In this document: piece by piece, positions 12,167 through 22,592 of the stretch
Layout of the letters: each line of letters starts with the position of its first letter
How positions within the stretch are numbered: the stretch's first letter is position 1
NCBI GenBank assembly: GCA_013420905.1
Contig: JAAXNY010000005.1
Span: forward strand, 3,968,001-4,032,000
Reading direction: 5' to 3'
Origin: Collybia mongolica
Lineage: Eukaryota; Basidiomycota; Agaricomycetes; Agaricales; Clitocybaceae
Length of the DNA stretch: 64,000 nucleotides
Position numbers and translations under genes: made by a program
The notes under the pieces: generated by a model
The model's database searches: none
What the model saw: only the letters and a program-made list of their open reading frames with translations
What the model was told of the DNA's origin: nothing

Positions 12167-12511
12167 CCCCATATTCCTCGCACACCTCAGCACCCAGGCC
12201 CTAGATGACCCACAAATTACTGTTGATCGGAGATAATTTCCAGGTGTGGGTGCACCTGCTGATGTACCCCAGGTGTTGAATGGCCTGATCACCATACAGT
12301 GTGAGGATTGCAGTTAACCATAATAATTAGATGCCACCGTTGGCAACGACAGTTACACCGAGGTTTATATGTTATTAATAAATCAAAACTTGATGGAATA
12401 TGACGTTACTGTATGTGTATACGTGAACGGAACTGAATAACATCGGCTGATAAGTCCGCACCTCGCTAAAAATATACGTAGCTGTGTGCGCAGATGACCA
12501 GGGGCGGAAAA
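12167..12511. other. Convergent 3-prime intergenic region
   Basis: HAM1 (plus) and the minus-strand thioesterase end toward each other across about 345 bases. No gene seen. Confidence 0.5.
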
Positions 12512-13306
12512 TTATAATCTTGATTTTGGGGCAGGTGTTGTTGCCCATGGGTTTACAGTAGAATGGACGGCGGAGACACAAAGCTGGTCTCCATTCCACA
12601 GCTGATATAGCAAATTCATTAGTCTGACGCGAGGGTTTTGTTTCATGATCGTATGTACCTCACATCGGGCAGAGCGGACGCGCCCATGAATGAAAACGGA
12701 AGTCGAAACAACCCTTAATCTCGTACCTCTATAACATGTATTATGTTGGGGGAAAAAAAGACTGGTATGGGCTGACTTACAAACGAGCTGGTTGATGCCA
12801 AATGAGGTTCATCGACTGAGAGACACCTGTCCCATCGACACCAGTAGCCATCCCAAGAACAACCAACGATGAAACAGAGCACCTAGTCAAACAGGAATTT
12901 AAATGTATGCAGGGTTTGAAAGCAGTTCAGGTTCAGGACATACGGGTCGATTATGTATGCCGCACAAGCTCCATGTAGAGTACCAAATATGTTGCACATG
13001 TCTTTGGTAATCTGAATGAGGAATATGAGAGGGAAGACATTGGAACACACCTTTTTCGACATCAATTTCGAATACAGTCTCCCCATAGGCTGCTGAATTT
13101 CCCTTGCCCCAGACATTCATCTTAACGAACTTCAAGCGTTGTCCCACATCGGCACCATAAGACTTTTCTCGGGTGCTGACAAAACGGGCGAAAACTTTCG
13201 CGCACTGTAATTTTTCTTCGTCGCTGAGATTGCCTTTAATTGAGGATACGTCAAGCCTTGAAGTTGTCTGTGAGGTTGACGAAGCGGATGTTGTTGAGTG
13301 AACCAT
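12512..13306 (-). CDS. Hotdog-fold thioesterase (ACOT13/PaaI-like), copy 1
   Basis: Five exons on the minus strand (13306-13051, 13001-12944, 12882-12781, 12728-12659, 12601-12512) give 191 residues. The core reads KDMCNIFGTLHGACAAYIID, matching the N-x-x-G-x-x-HG-x7-D active-site segment of ACOT13/Them2-like hotdog acyl-CoA thioesterases; Asn, His and the Asp are present. Later come GVSQSMNLIWHQPARL, RLRVVSTSVF and a C-terminal strand CVSAVHSTVNPW. These enzymes usually work as tetramers on acyl-CoA thioesters; the substrate here is unknown. Exon 2 (58 bases) and exon 4 (70 bases) have the same length and phase in all four paralogs in this window. It is head to head with copy 2. Confidence 0.88.
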
Positions 13307-13641
13307 TAATAAAAGAGGTAGCAGTTGGAAGTGGGAGAGATGATGAACGAGCTGTTATTAAGAATAATTGGCATTTTGTTAGGAAGGCGTGTGGTAGTGA
13401 AAAGTTGCAGTACTGTACAGAAGGCAATTGTCAATTCGTATTGGTTTATCTGATCGAAGAAGCGTTCTGGAAAGTCAAGACACGTGGTTGAGCCCTTTTT
13501 GTACCAGTGCCAAGCTAGGGTCCGGCTCCGGGTGGCCGAGAGAGCCGGAAGGAGGTTTATGTTGTGACATCTCCCAACAACTAAAACGGGTTTCTGGTGG
13601 CGCCGGTAAGATACCCCCCCCCGACCTGATCTGCATTTACC
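13307..13641. promoter_or_regulatory. Shared divergent promoter region of thioesterase copies 1 and 2
   Basis: 335 bases separate the two ATG codons of the head-to-head thioesterase genes, so both promoters must lie here or overlap into the genes. No specific factor site is claimed. A CCCCCCCC run is at about 13613-13622, close to the start of copy 2. Confidence 0.6.
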
Positions 13642-14448
13642 ATGGTCCAGAGTCTGGTTTCCTTCCTTGAGACCCGTTTGGAAGATGAAGTCGTCTCACT
13701 AGTTTCGGGAAACGCGCCGCGTGAAATCAAAGAAATTCCCATCAAGTGGCTCACCATCTTTCGCAACCGAAAGGTTAGCTTTGCTAATTCGATCGCCGAC
13801 CGTGTCAAAGTTGTCGAGGTTTCCATTGTGGAGAATCCGGAGGATCCTTTCAAGATAGATGGACGGGTGGTTTGCGAGGTTGACGTGACATCAGGTCCGC
13901 ATCGAATCTTATTGTATGCGTATGCTGATCGTTAACGACTCGATACGCCAGACATGCTTAATGCTGCGGGCGCTATGCATGAAGGGTGTGCGGTGTTCCT
14001 GATTGATGAGTGAGTTCCTGTCGCATTGTTCACTACTGTCATCCGGATCACTTTTCATTCGTTCCAAAAATGTAGATGCTCGGCTTGCTCTCTCGCAGTC
14101 TTGAATGCGGCCGAAGGAAGACCCAGCCGGCCGGGTGTCTCACAAGCTATCAACACTGTCTTCCATAATCCAGCAAGACTGTCAGTATCTTAAACCGTAA
14201 GGTCGATAAACGATTCTAACCAATAACAGAGGCACGAGACTCAGAATAATAAACAAGAGTATGGCTGGTGGTGTGGAGATGACGTCCTGTAAAGCTGAGG
14301 TATGTAAACAATTATTCAGGGTGATCAGCAGAAGCGCTTGCTTACTATTGAGGTCTCCACCCATCAGATATGGGATACGCAGAACCATCGATTAATTGCC
14401 TCCGGAGTACAACTTCAGATGTCGCCGTCGAGACCTCGCAAACTGTAG
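13642..14448 (+). CDS. Hotdog-fold thioesterase (ACOT13/PaaI-like), copy 2
   Basis: Exons 13642-13894, 13952-14009, 14076-14180, 14230-14299 and 14368-14448 give 188 residues. Core: DMLNAAGAMHEGCAVFLIDE, with Asn, His and Asp of the hotdog active-site segment present but Glu in place of the usual Gly after the His. Then GVSQAINTVFHNPARL, TRLRIINKSM and an IWDTQNHRLIASG C-terminal strand. Exons 2 and 4 are 58 and 70 bases, identical to copies 1, 3 and 4, which shows common descent. The N-terminal 80 residues are unlike those of the other copies. Substrate unknown; acyl-CoA hydrolysis is the family expectation. Confidence 0.88.
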
Positions 14449-15157
14449 CAAGGCATATAGCCGCGCGATGATTGGATACCCCTTTTGTCTTGCCTTTGTG
14501 GCTCAAGCTGGCAACGTCATGGATACCAATTTGCGTGAATTTTTTTAACGTAACTTATCGCGTTGACCTATAATATTAGGGAAACACATGTCAACTATTA
14601 TGGTTTAGCTAGGGGGAATGGATTGAGTTGATTTTTGGTGTTTCAAGGTCCTGTATACAGTGTTTGGGTTGATGGCATGGTGATGGAAATGGATGCACAA
14701 GCGGATATGCTCTGGGAGCAATAATGTCGTCCCTTGACACGACCTCAGAGGAGTTGTTTATAATCAAAGGTGATTCGAGGATTGATATTTGAATGTAGAA
14801 CGCTCAGTTTTATGGAAAGAAGTTAAGGACGGAAAGGGTCTTGGGGCCAAACCAAAAATAAAAGCGTGACCCCTAGTTTACAAGCGCGTGATCGTGAACG
14901 TGCCGAATCTCAACATTGAAGTGGCCCCATATACAAAGTATGCTATCTACCGCATAATCCTCTGCAGAATCCGGATATTCAGCCTATACTTGACGACTTT
15001 TACGACAACATACATTTAACGAACTGTATATAAACTGGTGAGTATAATTCCTGACCATCTTTTGCACTTAGTGCCTCATTGTGACTTCAAGTGGCTCAGA
15101 TTCAGTCGATTACGGCATTCAACTTAACAGGGAGTATCACTTCGATATCGTAGCACG
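14449..15157. other. Intergenic region
   Basis: 3-prime flank of thioesterase copy 2 and promoter region of the NADAR gene. A plausible 5-prime UTR intron donor (GGTGAGTATAATT) lies near 15038. No gene seen. Confidence 0.4.
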
Positions 15158-16867
15158 ATGGGTGTATCATCTTCAAAGCACAAATCCCAGCAGCCTTACC
15201 CTCCCTCAAAAATACCAACTTATGGACGAGGCCCGGGTTTTATGCCAAATCATCCGCCAGGATTCATACCTGGCCAAATGTATGGTCAGGGATATGGATA
15301 TATGCCCCAACCTGGACAATTCCCACCCGGGTTTGTCCCAGTAGGATATGGCCCACTACCACAACCTCTGTTGTCTTGGCCGTCACAAGATAAATCACGT
15401 AAACGAAAGAGTCGGAAGAATAGACAAAGGGATGAATTTGCGGGGGGATTCCACCCACCGAGTCGTGGTGAGTCCTTTTGAACATGACTCAGTACTTAGA
15501 TGATAAGATTATTGCGGTGAAGCCCCGACACAAGCGTCACATCCTCCAGGACCCGGCTTCATACCGCCAAATGGTGGTCCGGTATTCCCAGAACCACAAA
15601 TAGCACGGAGTACAACGACAACTCGACGAGCGCAAACGCCCTACATGCGTCCTTTCATGGATCACGATGACGACGATGAAAATCACCGTGCTCCAGGCCG
15701 AGCAACGCCCCACCCTCAATCTAGCATCGGAGTGCGCATACAAGAATCTACGACGGGACGGAGCAGACACGGCCATACCCAAACTCCAGGCCCTCCCCCC
15801 CTACGACCAATTTACGATCACCACCGACGAGACTCTGACGATGGATCCCTGCACGACGCCGACATTGGGCGTGTCCTTGAGCCCCTCGAACCGGCCCAAC
15901 CAGGCGTCTTCGGTCCTGGAGACGGCCGGTCCCGGGTCCTACTAAGCAACCCACTGCCACGCCCTCCGCGCGATATATATGAGATGTCTCCTTATAAAAC
16001 CCTTCTCAATCTCCCACACACTACAGAACTACTAGCTAATTATGGAACGGAGCCGATGTTACAACCGCACCTCCATACTTCAACAAAGGAAACAAAAAAG
16101 CCCAAAAAGGGCCTATTCCGCGCCTTCAGCTCCAGAAAGTCCGAGGAGAATAAGGAAAAGGAAACTAAAGTCCTCTATGTCCCGATCGTCGTGCCCGGGA
16201 ATAATGCAACCGCAGGGAGTAGCGGCGGCCGATTACCCGCGATGCCATTTGGTGGTCCTAACCCATCATACAACCTTGCTCGAACCTCGAATCCTCCGAT
16301 ACCCCGCCCACCCTCGCCTGCTGGATCTCAGGAACGCGACCCACCTATTCGCTTCAACCAGGACACAATACACGCAGGTTTCCTGAACCACTCGCCTTTT
16401 CGCGTCATTTATGGTGGCGAAACATACCCCACGGCCACACATCTCCTTGAAGCGCTGAAATTCATGCCTCACCGGATGGACATTGTTGAGCAGATACGCG
16501 CTTGTGCCGACGTTGCCGATGTTTACCCTTTGTCGGCGACGCTACAACAACATGCTCGGAAAGACTGGGCACAAGTCCACCTTGAACAGGTACGTTGACG
16601 TACATCTCGTGATACACTATGTTGCAGTCCGCTCATCGATCGAAAATCTAGATGCTTGAAGTATTGTACCTGAAATTTACCCAACACGCCAATCTGCGGA
16701 GTCAACTTTTGGAGACGTTTGATGCAGAACTCATATACTCCGACCCCACTGACCAGTTCTGGGGAGAAGGTGCAGGTGACGGTGCGAATACTTATGGAAG
16801 GCTTTTGGAACAGGTGCGGGCGCGCTTGCAAGAGGGACGACCAACCAAAAGACCTCGCGACACTTGA
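15158..16867 (+). CDS. NADAR-domain protein (YbiA/DUF1768 family) with long disordered N-terminus
   Basis: Exons 15158-15467, 15523-16589 and 16652-16867 give 530 residues. The start MGVSSSKHK fits an N-myristoylation signal (Gly at 2, Ser at 6). Residues up to about 365 are Pro/Gly-rich and disordered, with FMPNHPPGFIPGQMYGQGYG-type repeats and a basic patch KSRKRKSRKNRQR. The last about 150 residues match the NADAR fold: FRVIYGGETYPTATHLLEALKF, a tryptophan in the middle, then MLEVLYLKFTQH, LIYSDPTDQFWGEG and NTYGRLLEQVRARL. Bacterial YbiA cleaves N-glycosidic bonds of riboflavin precursors and other NADAR proteins reverse ADP-ribosylation. The usual PTxEH signature reads PTATH here, so the acidic residue is replaced and activity is uncertain. 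Confidence 0.85.
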
Positions 16868-17008
16868 ACGTGTTTTCTCTTTCTTCCCTATTGCCTCTTG
16901 TTCTTTTTTATCTATGCTTTGTTGCTTCATTACGATTATTAAGGATGGATTGGATATGTAACCCAAGGAAATAATTACTTAGTCGTACCAGTAGTATAGC
17001 CTATGCTG

Positions 17009-18775
17009 TCAATGTTTCCGTCTCTTCCGTTTCCTCCCCTCTTCTTGCTCTTGCAGGTGGGCACTCTTGCCCTCTGCCTCCGCTGTCGCGCCACTCGTGG
17101 ATTGTAATAGATTGACAGCCCGTCGAACGGCCTCTCTGCGCACTTTTTCCGGTACCTTTTCCCAATAAAGTTCCTCTCTTCTGCCAACTACCAACTCCAT
17201 CAATATGGCATTTTTTTGGACGTCTGTCGGTGTGCCACTATCAGCGAGGCCCTGAGTTTGACACAGGCTGTTCTTGGAGAAGTAACTAGTCAGGATTTCT
17301 GCGTGTTTAGGTGTCGTAAGACGCAAGTGACACTGAAAGAGGGAAAGATTGATCAGATGATGTGTGTTCAGGGTCACTACCAGACGCACCGAGTCCATTC
17401 CTTTGTTGAAGTCGATATAGTCCAGACCATCAGATTGTATAGTTCCATTAGCAATATTTTCCCGCAATGAGGTCGCGAAAAATTTGCGCAGAGTCGTTTT
17501 GTTAGTCTCCGGATGTATGTTCCGGACAAATACGAGTGAGTTCGGGGGATAACGTGAAGACAGATCGAGGGCTGGAGTGTCATCGACTGGTGGATCTTTC
17601 GATGAAAGGGTATATTGGACTTGCTCGGAAGCCGATTGTGATACCGAAGATACAGCGACTAGAGGCTTTGCGTCCTCGAATGCGTTGATTTCTTCAACCA
17701 ATCTCCCACGATATGCGAGATATTCCTCTCTCAACTCCTCCCACCGTACCTTTGATAATGTCCGGAATCCAAATTTCGTGGCATCTTGGATTTCTGCTGA
17801 CCTTAGAATGGTGCTCGTTTTGACTTCATCCACAGTAGCCCGGATCCAAGGCCAATTCGTGATGAGATATTCTGCATCCTCCTTCCCGGCTAGTACGAGA
17901 ATAGCAAATCCTTTGCAGACAGGTGGATCCCCGGGTTTATCCTGATGGTGTGGAGGCAGCGAGATACCCTGAACTCGATCGCGCTGAGGTTCGGGCATAG
18001 GATTTTCAGATAACAGCGCAAGGGCGAACCTAGCAATTCCTGGGATTGTCCTAAACTGAACCGGGATGTTTTCCTTTTTCGATAGTTGATGAAGGGCCTA
18101 ATGTAAACACGAACTGACGAACCAAATATACACTCCTCTCCTCCCACTGGCCTCTGGACAGGTGCTCATGCGTAATTTCCCAATCTTTCCGACGTATCTC
18201 ATATCCGCCGTCTTCAGCGGCGCTATCATCCGCACTGGACCAGGCCGATGTGGACGGCTCGGAGACACGAAGCCGTACTTCCAGCGACGTTGCAGCGCGG
18301 GACCTAAGGGCCTTTACTATCGATGTTTCCGAGCCCCAAAGGCACAACGGTGCAAGAATCTTGGAGGTTCGCAGGAGGGATGTAAGGGAGATAACTAGAA
18401 TGTCGTGTTGATTAAAAGATTGAGGATCTGACAAAACCACATACATCTGTCGTTCCCATGATATCCTGGCACCGGCCTGCTGTTCCATTCGACGTCGCGG
18501 CGCAAGTCAGGGTCCAGCCACAATGAATAGTCAGATAATGCAAGACATAGTAGATTCGCATAGTCCTCTTCAGAATACTTGAGTTTGTGGGCGACATCGC
18601 GACGCGCCTTGGATGCAGGAACATCCTTCGCTTTTCCCTTGGGAAATTTATCAGGTGTAACATTCACATATTTCGTCTCTTGAGTTAAGCTAGCTGCATT
18701 GGCTGAAGATTTTGTGTTGCTCGTCGCCTTTTTGGCTTTGGAGACAGTTCGTGGTACAAACGCAAAATTCGACAT
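17009..18775 (-). CDS. La-motif/RRM/xRRM protein (LARP7/Pof8 type)
   Basis: Four exons (18775-18445, 18394-18123, 18073-17390, 17332-17009) give 536 residues. La motif at about 66-170 with ALSDYSLWLDPDLRRDV, FISLTSLLRTSKILAPL and IVKALRSRAATSLEVRL. A first RRM follows (ERSVYLENIPVQFRTIPGIA, joined across intron 2, then CKGFAILVL). At about 380-505 an RRM with SLVFVRNIHP, GLDYIDFNKGMDS/CHLRL and the late helix EELYWEKVPEKVRREAV fits the xRRM of LARP7, p65 and Pof8. LARP7-group proteins bind 7SK, U6 or telomerase RNA; fission yeast Pof8 assembles telomerase. Which RNA is bound here is inferred only. The third intron is 57 bases and in frame, so reading through it adds 19 residues. The C-terminus is basic (RKRKRRKH). 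It is tail to tail with the NADAR gene, 141 bases apart. Confidence 0.85.
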
Positions 18776-19185
18776 GATTAGCAGATAAATTTTTGAAATA
18801 ACTGTTTTTCGACTTAGCAATTGCAGGTGACATTCTTTGATTACTCACGTGAGTAGACAGGGACACGCGTCGCGTCGTTTGCGTCGCTTCCAATGTGGAG
18901 CGCGCAAATCGCTACAGAACCCACTCTTTTCACCAATTGTAGGTACTATCCTATACATTCTCGCGCCACTATTTAATCAATGGAATCTGGACTTCCTATA
19001 AGGAAATTTCTTCAAAAAGCCATATAACAGCAACAATCAGAGCATGCGGAAACACAACTGCCAAAAAAAGCTGTCTGCCTGAAGATTGGATCTATAAATG
19101 GTGAGAAACTACCTATAAATCTTTGTGCAGCATTCCCAGACTCTGCACTCCACTTCACGCATAACTCAAGCTTATCTGACTAGTC
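18776..19185. promoter_or_regulatory. Divergent upstream region of LARP7-like gene and ISG12-like relic
   Basis: About 410 bases between the minus-strand LARP7-like start and the plus-strand ISG12-like relic. The right half (from about 19030, CAACAATCAGAGCATGCGGA) is similar to DNA at about 34130 upstream of the intact ISG12-like gene, so the duplicated unit includes promoter DNA. Confidence 0.5.
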
Positions 19186-19712
19186 ATGGACAGCGACTGG
19201 ACTCTTAAAAGCTTGGTGAACTTCATGTGATCGCCAATGATGCCTATCAAGACTTCGGTTCGACTTTTTGTCCCCTGTACTGTTTGAATACACCTTGACC
19301 AGGCTTATCGACCACCAAGAATCCAAATGTAACTATTGGGATTCTGCTTTTCAATGCATTTTACCCAGAACTACCATCAAATTGGTGTATGCCTTATTCA
19401 TCAAAACTCCACTTTACATGTTGCAAATTCCGCTCTGTTTGTTGTGTGGCGAGCTAGGCTTACTTGGGCTTAGAAGGCCAGGGGTGCAATACGGTAAACC
19501 ATTAACTGCTCCTGATCCCTCTTTTGTCTCAAAGCTATTCACGAACAGGCAGCTTTGCCTCACAGTATCAATCGTCTACGCATGGTGGTTATGTACACAG
19601 AGATAGCACCTTGCGAGGTTCCAATCACATGGTGCCAAGGATGCCTGGCTAGAAGAAGAAAGCAATTGGTTTTCTCATTGCTGCGCTGGACATATGCTTT
19701 CGAAGCATGTAG
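19186..19712 (+). pseudogene. ISG12/IFI6-like gene, unit 1 (decayed)
   Basis: Homolog of the intact gene at 34291-34844, recognised by the same exon order. Exon 1 pattern ELHVIANDAYQDF matches ELSMDLTAAYREF; exon 2 pattern TIGILLFNAFYPELP matches TIAILLFNSFYPELP; the exon 3 pattern GSFASQYQSSTHGGYVHRDS keeps the family order Gly-Ser-x-Ala-Ala-x-x-Gln-Ser, Gly-Gly, Val, Ser. Breaks: a length change early in exon 1, a one-base loss after the PELP codons near 19373, and a stop TAG at 19650-19652. The gene therefore no longer codes. It faces the CHAT relic of unit 1 tail to tail, as in unit 3. Confidence 0.75.
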
Positions 19713-19889
19713 AATTTACTCATCCAAGTAGCGCAAAGTTGTCTTTTTCCCCACTGGTGTGATTGCCCCGTATTGTGTTCCTTGCACATAGTCACCTAAG
19801 TTGATGTAAAATACCCACTCAATTGATCTTATTTGTAGACTTCTAGGTCAATGGGTCATAAATTTTAATCCAGGTGCCAAGTCTTACAG

Positions 19890-21263
19890 TCAAATTCCTA
19901 TATGAATGAACAACGCCCATTGACTGGGCCTCAACCATCTCTCACGAAGTTCTTGCATTGCATCACCAAGTGTGTACGGTACCTCGTCTGGATCAAGAAT
20001 CTCAAACGGTCCCCGCCGGCCTCCTTATGGCTGGAAAGCACCAAAGGTCGGAGATCCTGCAATAATACGCGAGCGAGCTTCAGGCGTTCGCGAGAACATC
20101 ATCAACAAGGGACAATGTGTTCTTCAGGCTAGGAGTGGGGCAAATGTAAAGTGAGGCATTGTTGTAAAAGTTGTGGTACCGCTGGGGTTGTTCGGGTGAT
20201 AGCAGTTCCAGTGCTTATAGGTGGAACTGAAGTCCCTTCATTGCATTGTCAGGGGAGCCGACCTCTCGAAAACGAGATCGAAGAGCATTTGCAAGATGCT
20301 CGAGAAAAAATTAACGAATATTATTGTCGATTGGTCCTAATGTCCTCTGAAAATGATGAATGGCTTCGTCTCGGAGAGTGGGTATCATGGGTGCGATCGG
20401 CAGGCTCATTCAGCACATTTGCAAGCGGGAAAAAAGCGAAATAGTTGACATTGAGGCTTATCAAATGTCATAGGGGCTTTGCTGCCTCCTCGAGATCAGC
20501 AACATTCCTAGAGTGTTTGTACCTGAGGCCTAGAGACTCGGCAAGATTAGTGGATGCGCGAAGCAAAGACGCATGGAGTGGATTCCTGCCATCCTAAAAT
20601 AGCCGCTGATTGGACAACTCTAGTGCTGCGAGCACACCTCGCACTTCTTCGCGCTGGAATTCAATGCAAGCATCGAGGCCAGGAACAATTGAGTCGTCCC
20701 CAAGTCTCTCTGAAAGAGCCTTCAAAGTTGCGGAGAGGTTATAGATGATCATCATCTGTGTGTTTTTGGAAAAAAAAGTAGGTTGATAATCCGTTGGGAT
20801 ATATCGATTTGTTCATGCAAATCTTCCACCCTTTCCAGAAGCATATATTGCCGATTAAGCATTACCGAGTTCCTCCAAGTCTTCGATGATGGCACTTTCG
20901 GGTTTGTTGGATGGGCCTTCGACAGCCTTGCGAAGGTTCGTAATAAAACTGTCAAGATTAGGATTGACATCCAGATTTGTCTGTATGTTGGCATCCCGAT
21001 CGCCTGATGTTTCGTTGTTGAATGATATTTTGGATCCTTGAATCTCGTCATTTGTGAATGGGGCTAGATCTACCTGGATACTCGACTCGGCGGTGCTTGA
21101 TGTCGAATCTTAGAGTTTGCCACACACTGTTAGCTATGTCATTATATGAGCCATTGAATCAACATGCACCTCGTAAGTCCTTCCCTGTCACTGGTAGCTT
21201 ATCCCCAGTACTCAGATATCTCTCGGGTTTGACCAAGTCTGCCTGCACGGAGCTATCGGGCAT
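19890..21263 (-). pseudogene. TPR-CHAT gene, unit 1 (relic with large internal deletion)
   Basis: The 5-prime part (21263 down to about 20025) aligns with the N-terminal and TPR region of the copies at 33570 and 38026: same start codon context (GGGCATCTCCAGA on the plus strand), same first intron position and the coil region with RYMLLERVEDLHE. At about 20004-20020 the homology jumps directly to the last exon (SMNDQDGP to the stop), so the rest of the TPR region and the entire CHAT protease domain are missing. The remaining parts also hold stops and frameshifts. The stop homologous to the intact end is at 19890-19892. Confidence 0.8.
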
Positions 21264-21840
21264 CTCCAGAGCAAGATCGTTATGTGTAGATTGATAACTA
21301 ATCAGAGCTGAACACCATGTTATCATTGCCTATTCAGCGCACCGAAATTCTCCCTTTCACCATCGAAGATTACCAGATATGTTATTGATTCAAGCAACAG
21401 AGCCTGAGGTGCCTGCCGTCTTCAAGGCCATTCTCCTTTTAGGGTGAACTTTGGCGCCCAAAAGTATGTCTGATAGATATATGTAGAACAGAAATTGTTG
21501 CTTGAGAATTCGTGCCTTCGACAAAAGAAAGAGTATCTGTAATTCAAATCTGCATCTCGTTGGAGAACCAGCGATGTGCCCAGTCGTCGACTTCAAAAGC
21601 TTCGAGTTGATTCTGAATATCGTGACATCCTTTTGCTCGGTCACGTGAACGTGTCACAACGCGGCGTCGCCCCTGTTCCTGACGTCTCCCCACCTAAATT
21701 GCTAGCAACTCGTTGCCTGCTCATCCTACGCAATACTCCGACTGCATATTTCCTTTTACTGGCATCGCTATTGCCACAGTTGCAGCAACATGACTAGATC
21801 ATGTTTCTTACATATAATTTCTTCAGTTGTTTGCACTCTG
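21264..21840. other. Unit 1 CHAT promoter fused to the tail of a lost ISG12-like gene
   Basis: From 21264 to about 21750 the sequence follows the upstream region of unit 2 CHAT (33571-34080), including CACGTGAAC and TCCTACGCA motifs. At about 21765 it switches to the 3-prime end of the ISG12-like gene (TTACTGGCATCGCTATTGCC, like 34858 onward). This is the scar of a deletion that removed the ISG12-like gene of unit 2, showing that three units once existed. Confidence 0.6.
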
Positions 21841-21841
21841 A

Positions 21842-21858
21842 CATCAGCAAATCCTGAT
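21842..21858. repeat. Left terminal inverted repeat of the outer element
   Basis: CATCAGCAAATCCTGAT, pairing with 30493-30509 with one mismatch. Confidence 0.6.
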
Positions 21859-22282
21859 CAGTCTGGTGCCTAGTTTGACAGCACTGTGCAGAGACCTACA
21901 GTACCACAGAGTCCACAGTACACGTCCCTATAGTGGCAGCTCTGTATGGTGACACAGATCTTCTGTGAATCACTGTGTAAGCTATCATTTTCACTGTGTA
22001 TTACTGCACAGGACAGGGGGATTCCCTATAGAGCTTTCCAGTCATACCTATCCTCTGTATTGTTTTGGGTAATGCAATGAATTCAGGCAAGGAATATTCA
22101 ACATTAGAGGATCACACAGGTTCTCAAAATGAGGTGGCAATAAATATATTCGCCAGCATGGGTATAAGCATAAATATAAGCTGAAAATATATGGCAGATG
22201 GGAAGCATATGGTAGATTAAGGATGGGCTACTAATTAATTGAGAATGATGTCGGGATTCATGTCATCCAGGGTCAGCTTCCC

Positions 22283-22505
22283 TGTTAGAATAAGGTGATC
22301 CGGCTTTATTATTCACATGACATGTACAATCACATGGACATATAAGTTTTGCATTTGTTTTTATAATGGACTCACATATGATTTATTATTTCTATAGGAG
22401 TTATATTATTTATGTATTTATACGAGCAATTATGTACATTATTTCATTATCTCAATTCACTCTTTTTTTTCTCGCTCTTTCCTTCCCTTGCTGCTAAGTT
22501 CAACA
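22283..22505 (+). repeat. Copia 5-prime LTR
   Basis: 223 bp, TG...CA ends; differs from the 3-prime LTR at four sites, three of them CpG versus TpG/CpA. Confidence 0.95.
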
Positions 22506-22592
22506 GGTTATGGGCCCCGGCCTTAATCATTTTGAACATCATTACCACGTCCATATGTCATCCATCAAACCCTTATCAAGTTGTTACGGACC

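Noticed and set aside
17216..17470. 84-residue plus-strand frame opposite the LARP7-like gene
   Set aside because: Antisense shadow with a non-ATG start.
19880..19900. ACAGTCAAA words near 19887 and 30581 as further pogo ends
   Set aside because: They are the reverse complement of the conserved last codons of the CHAT genes and lack the rest of the inverted repeat.
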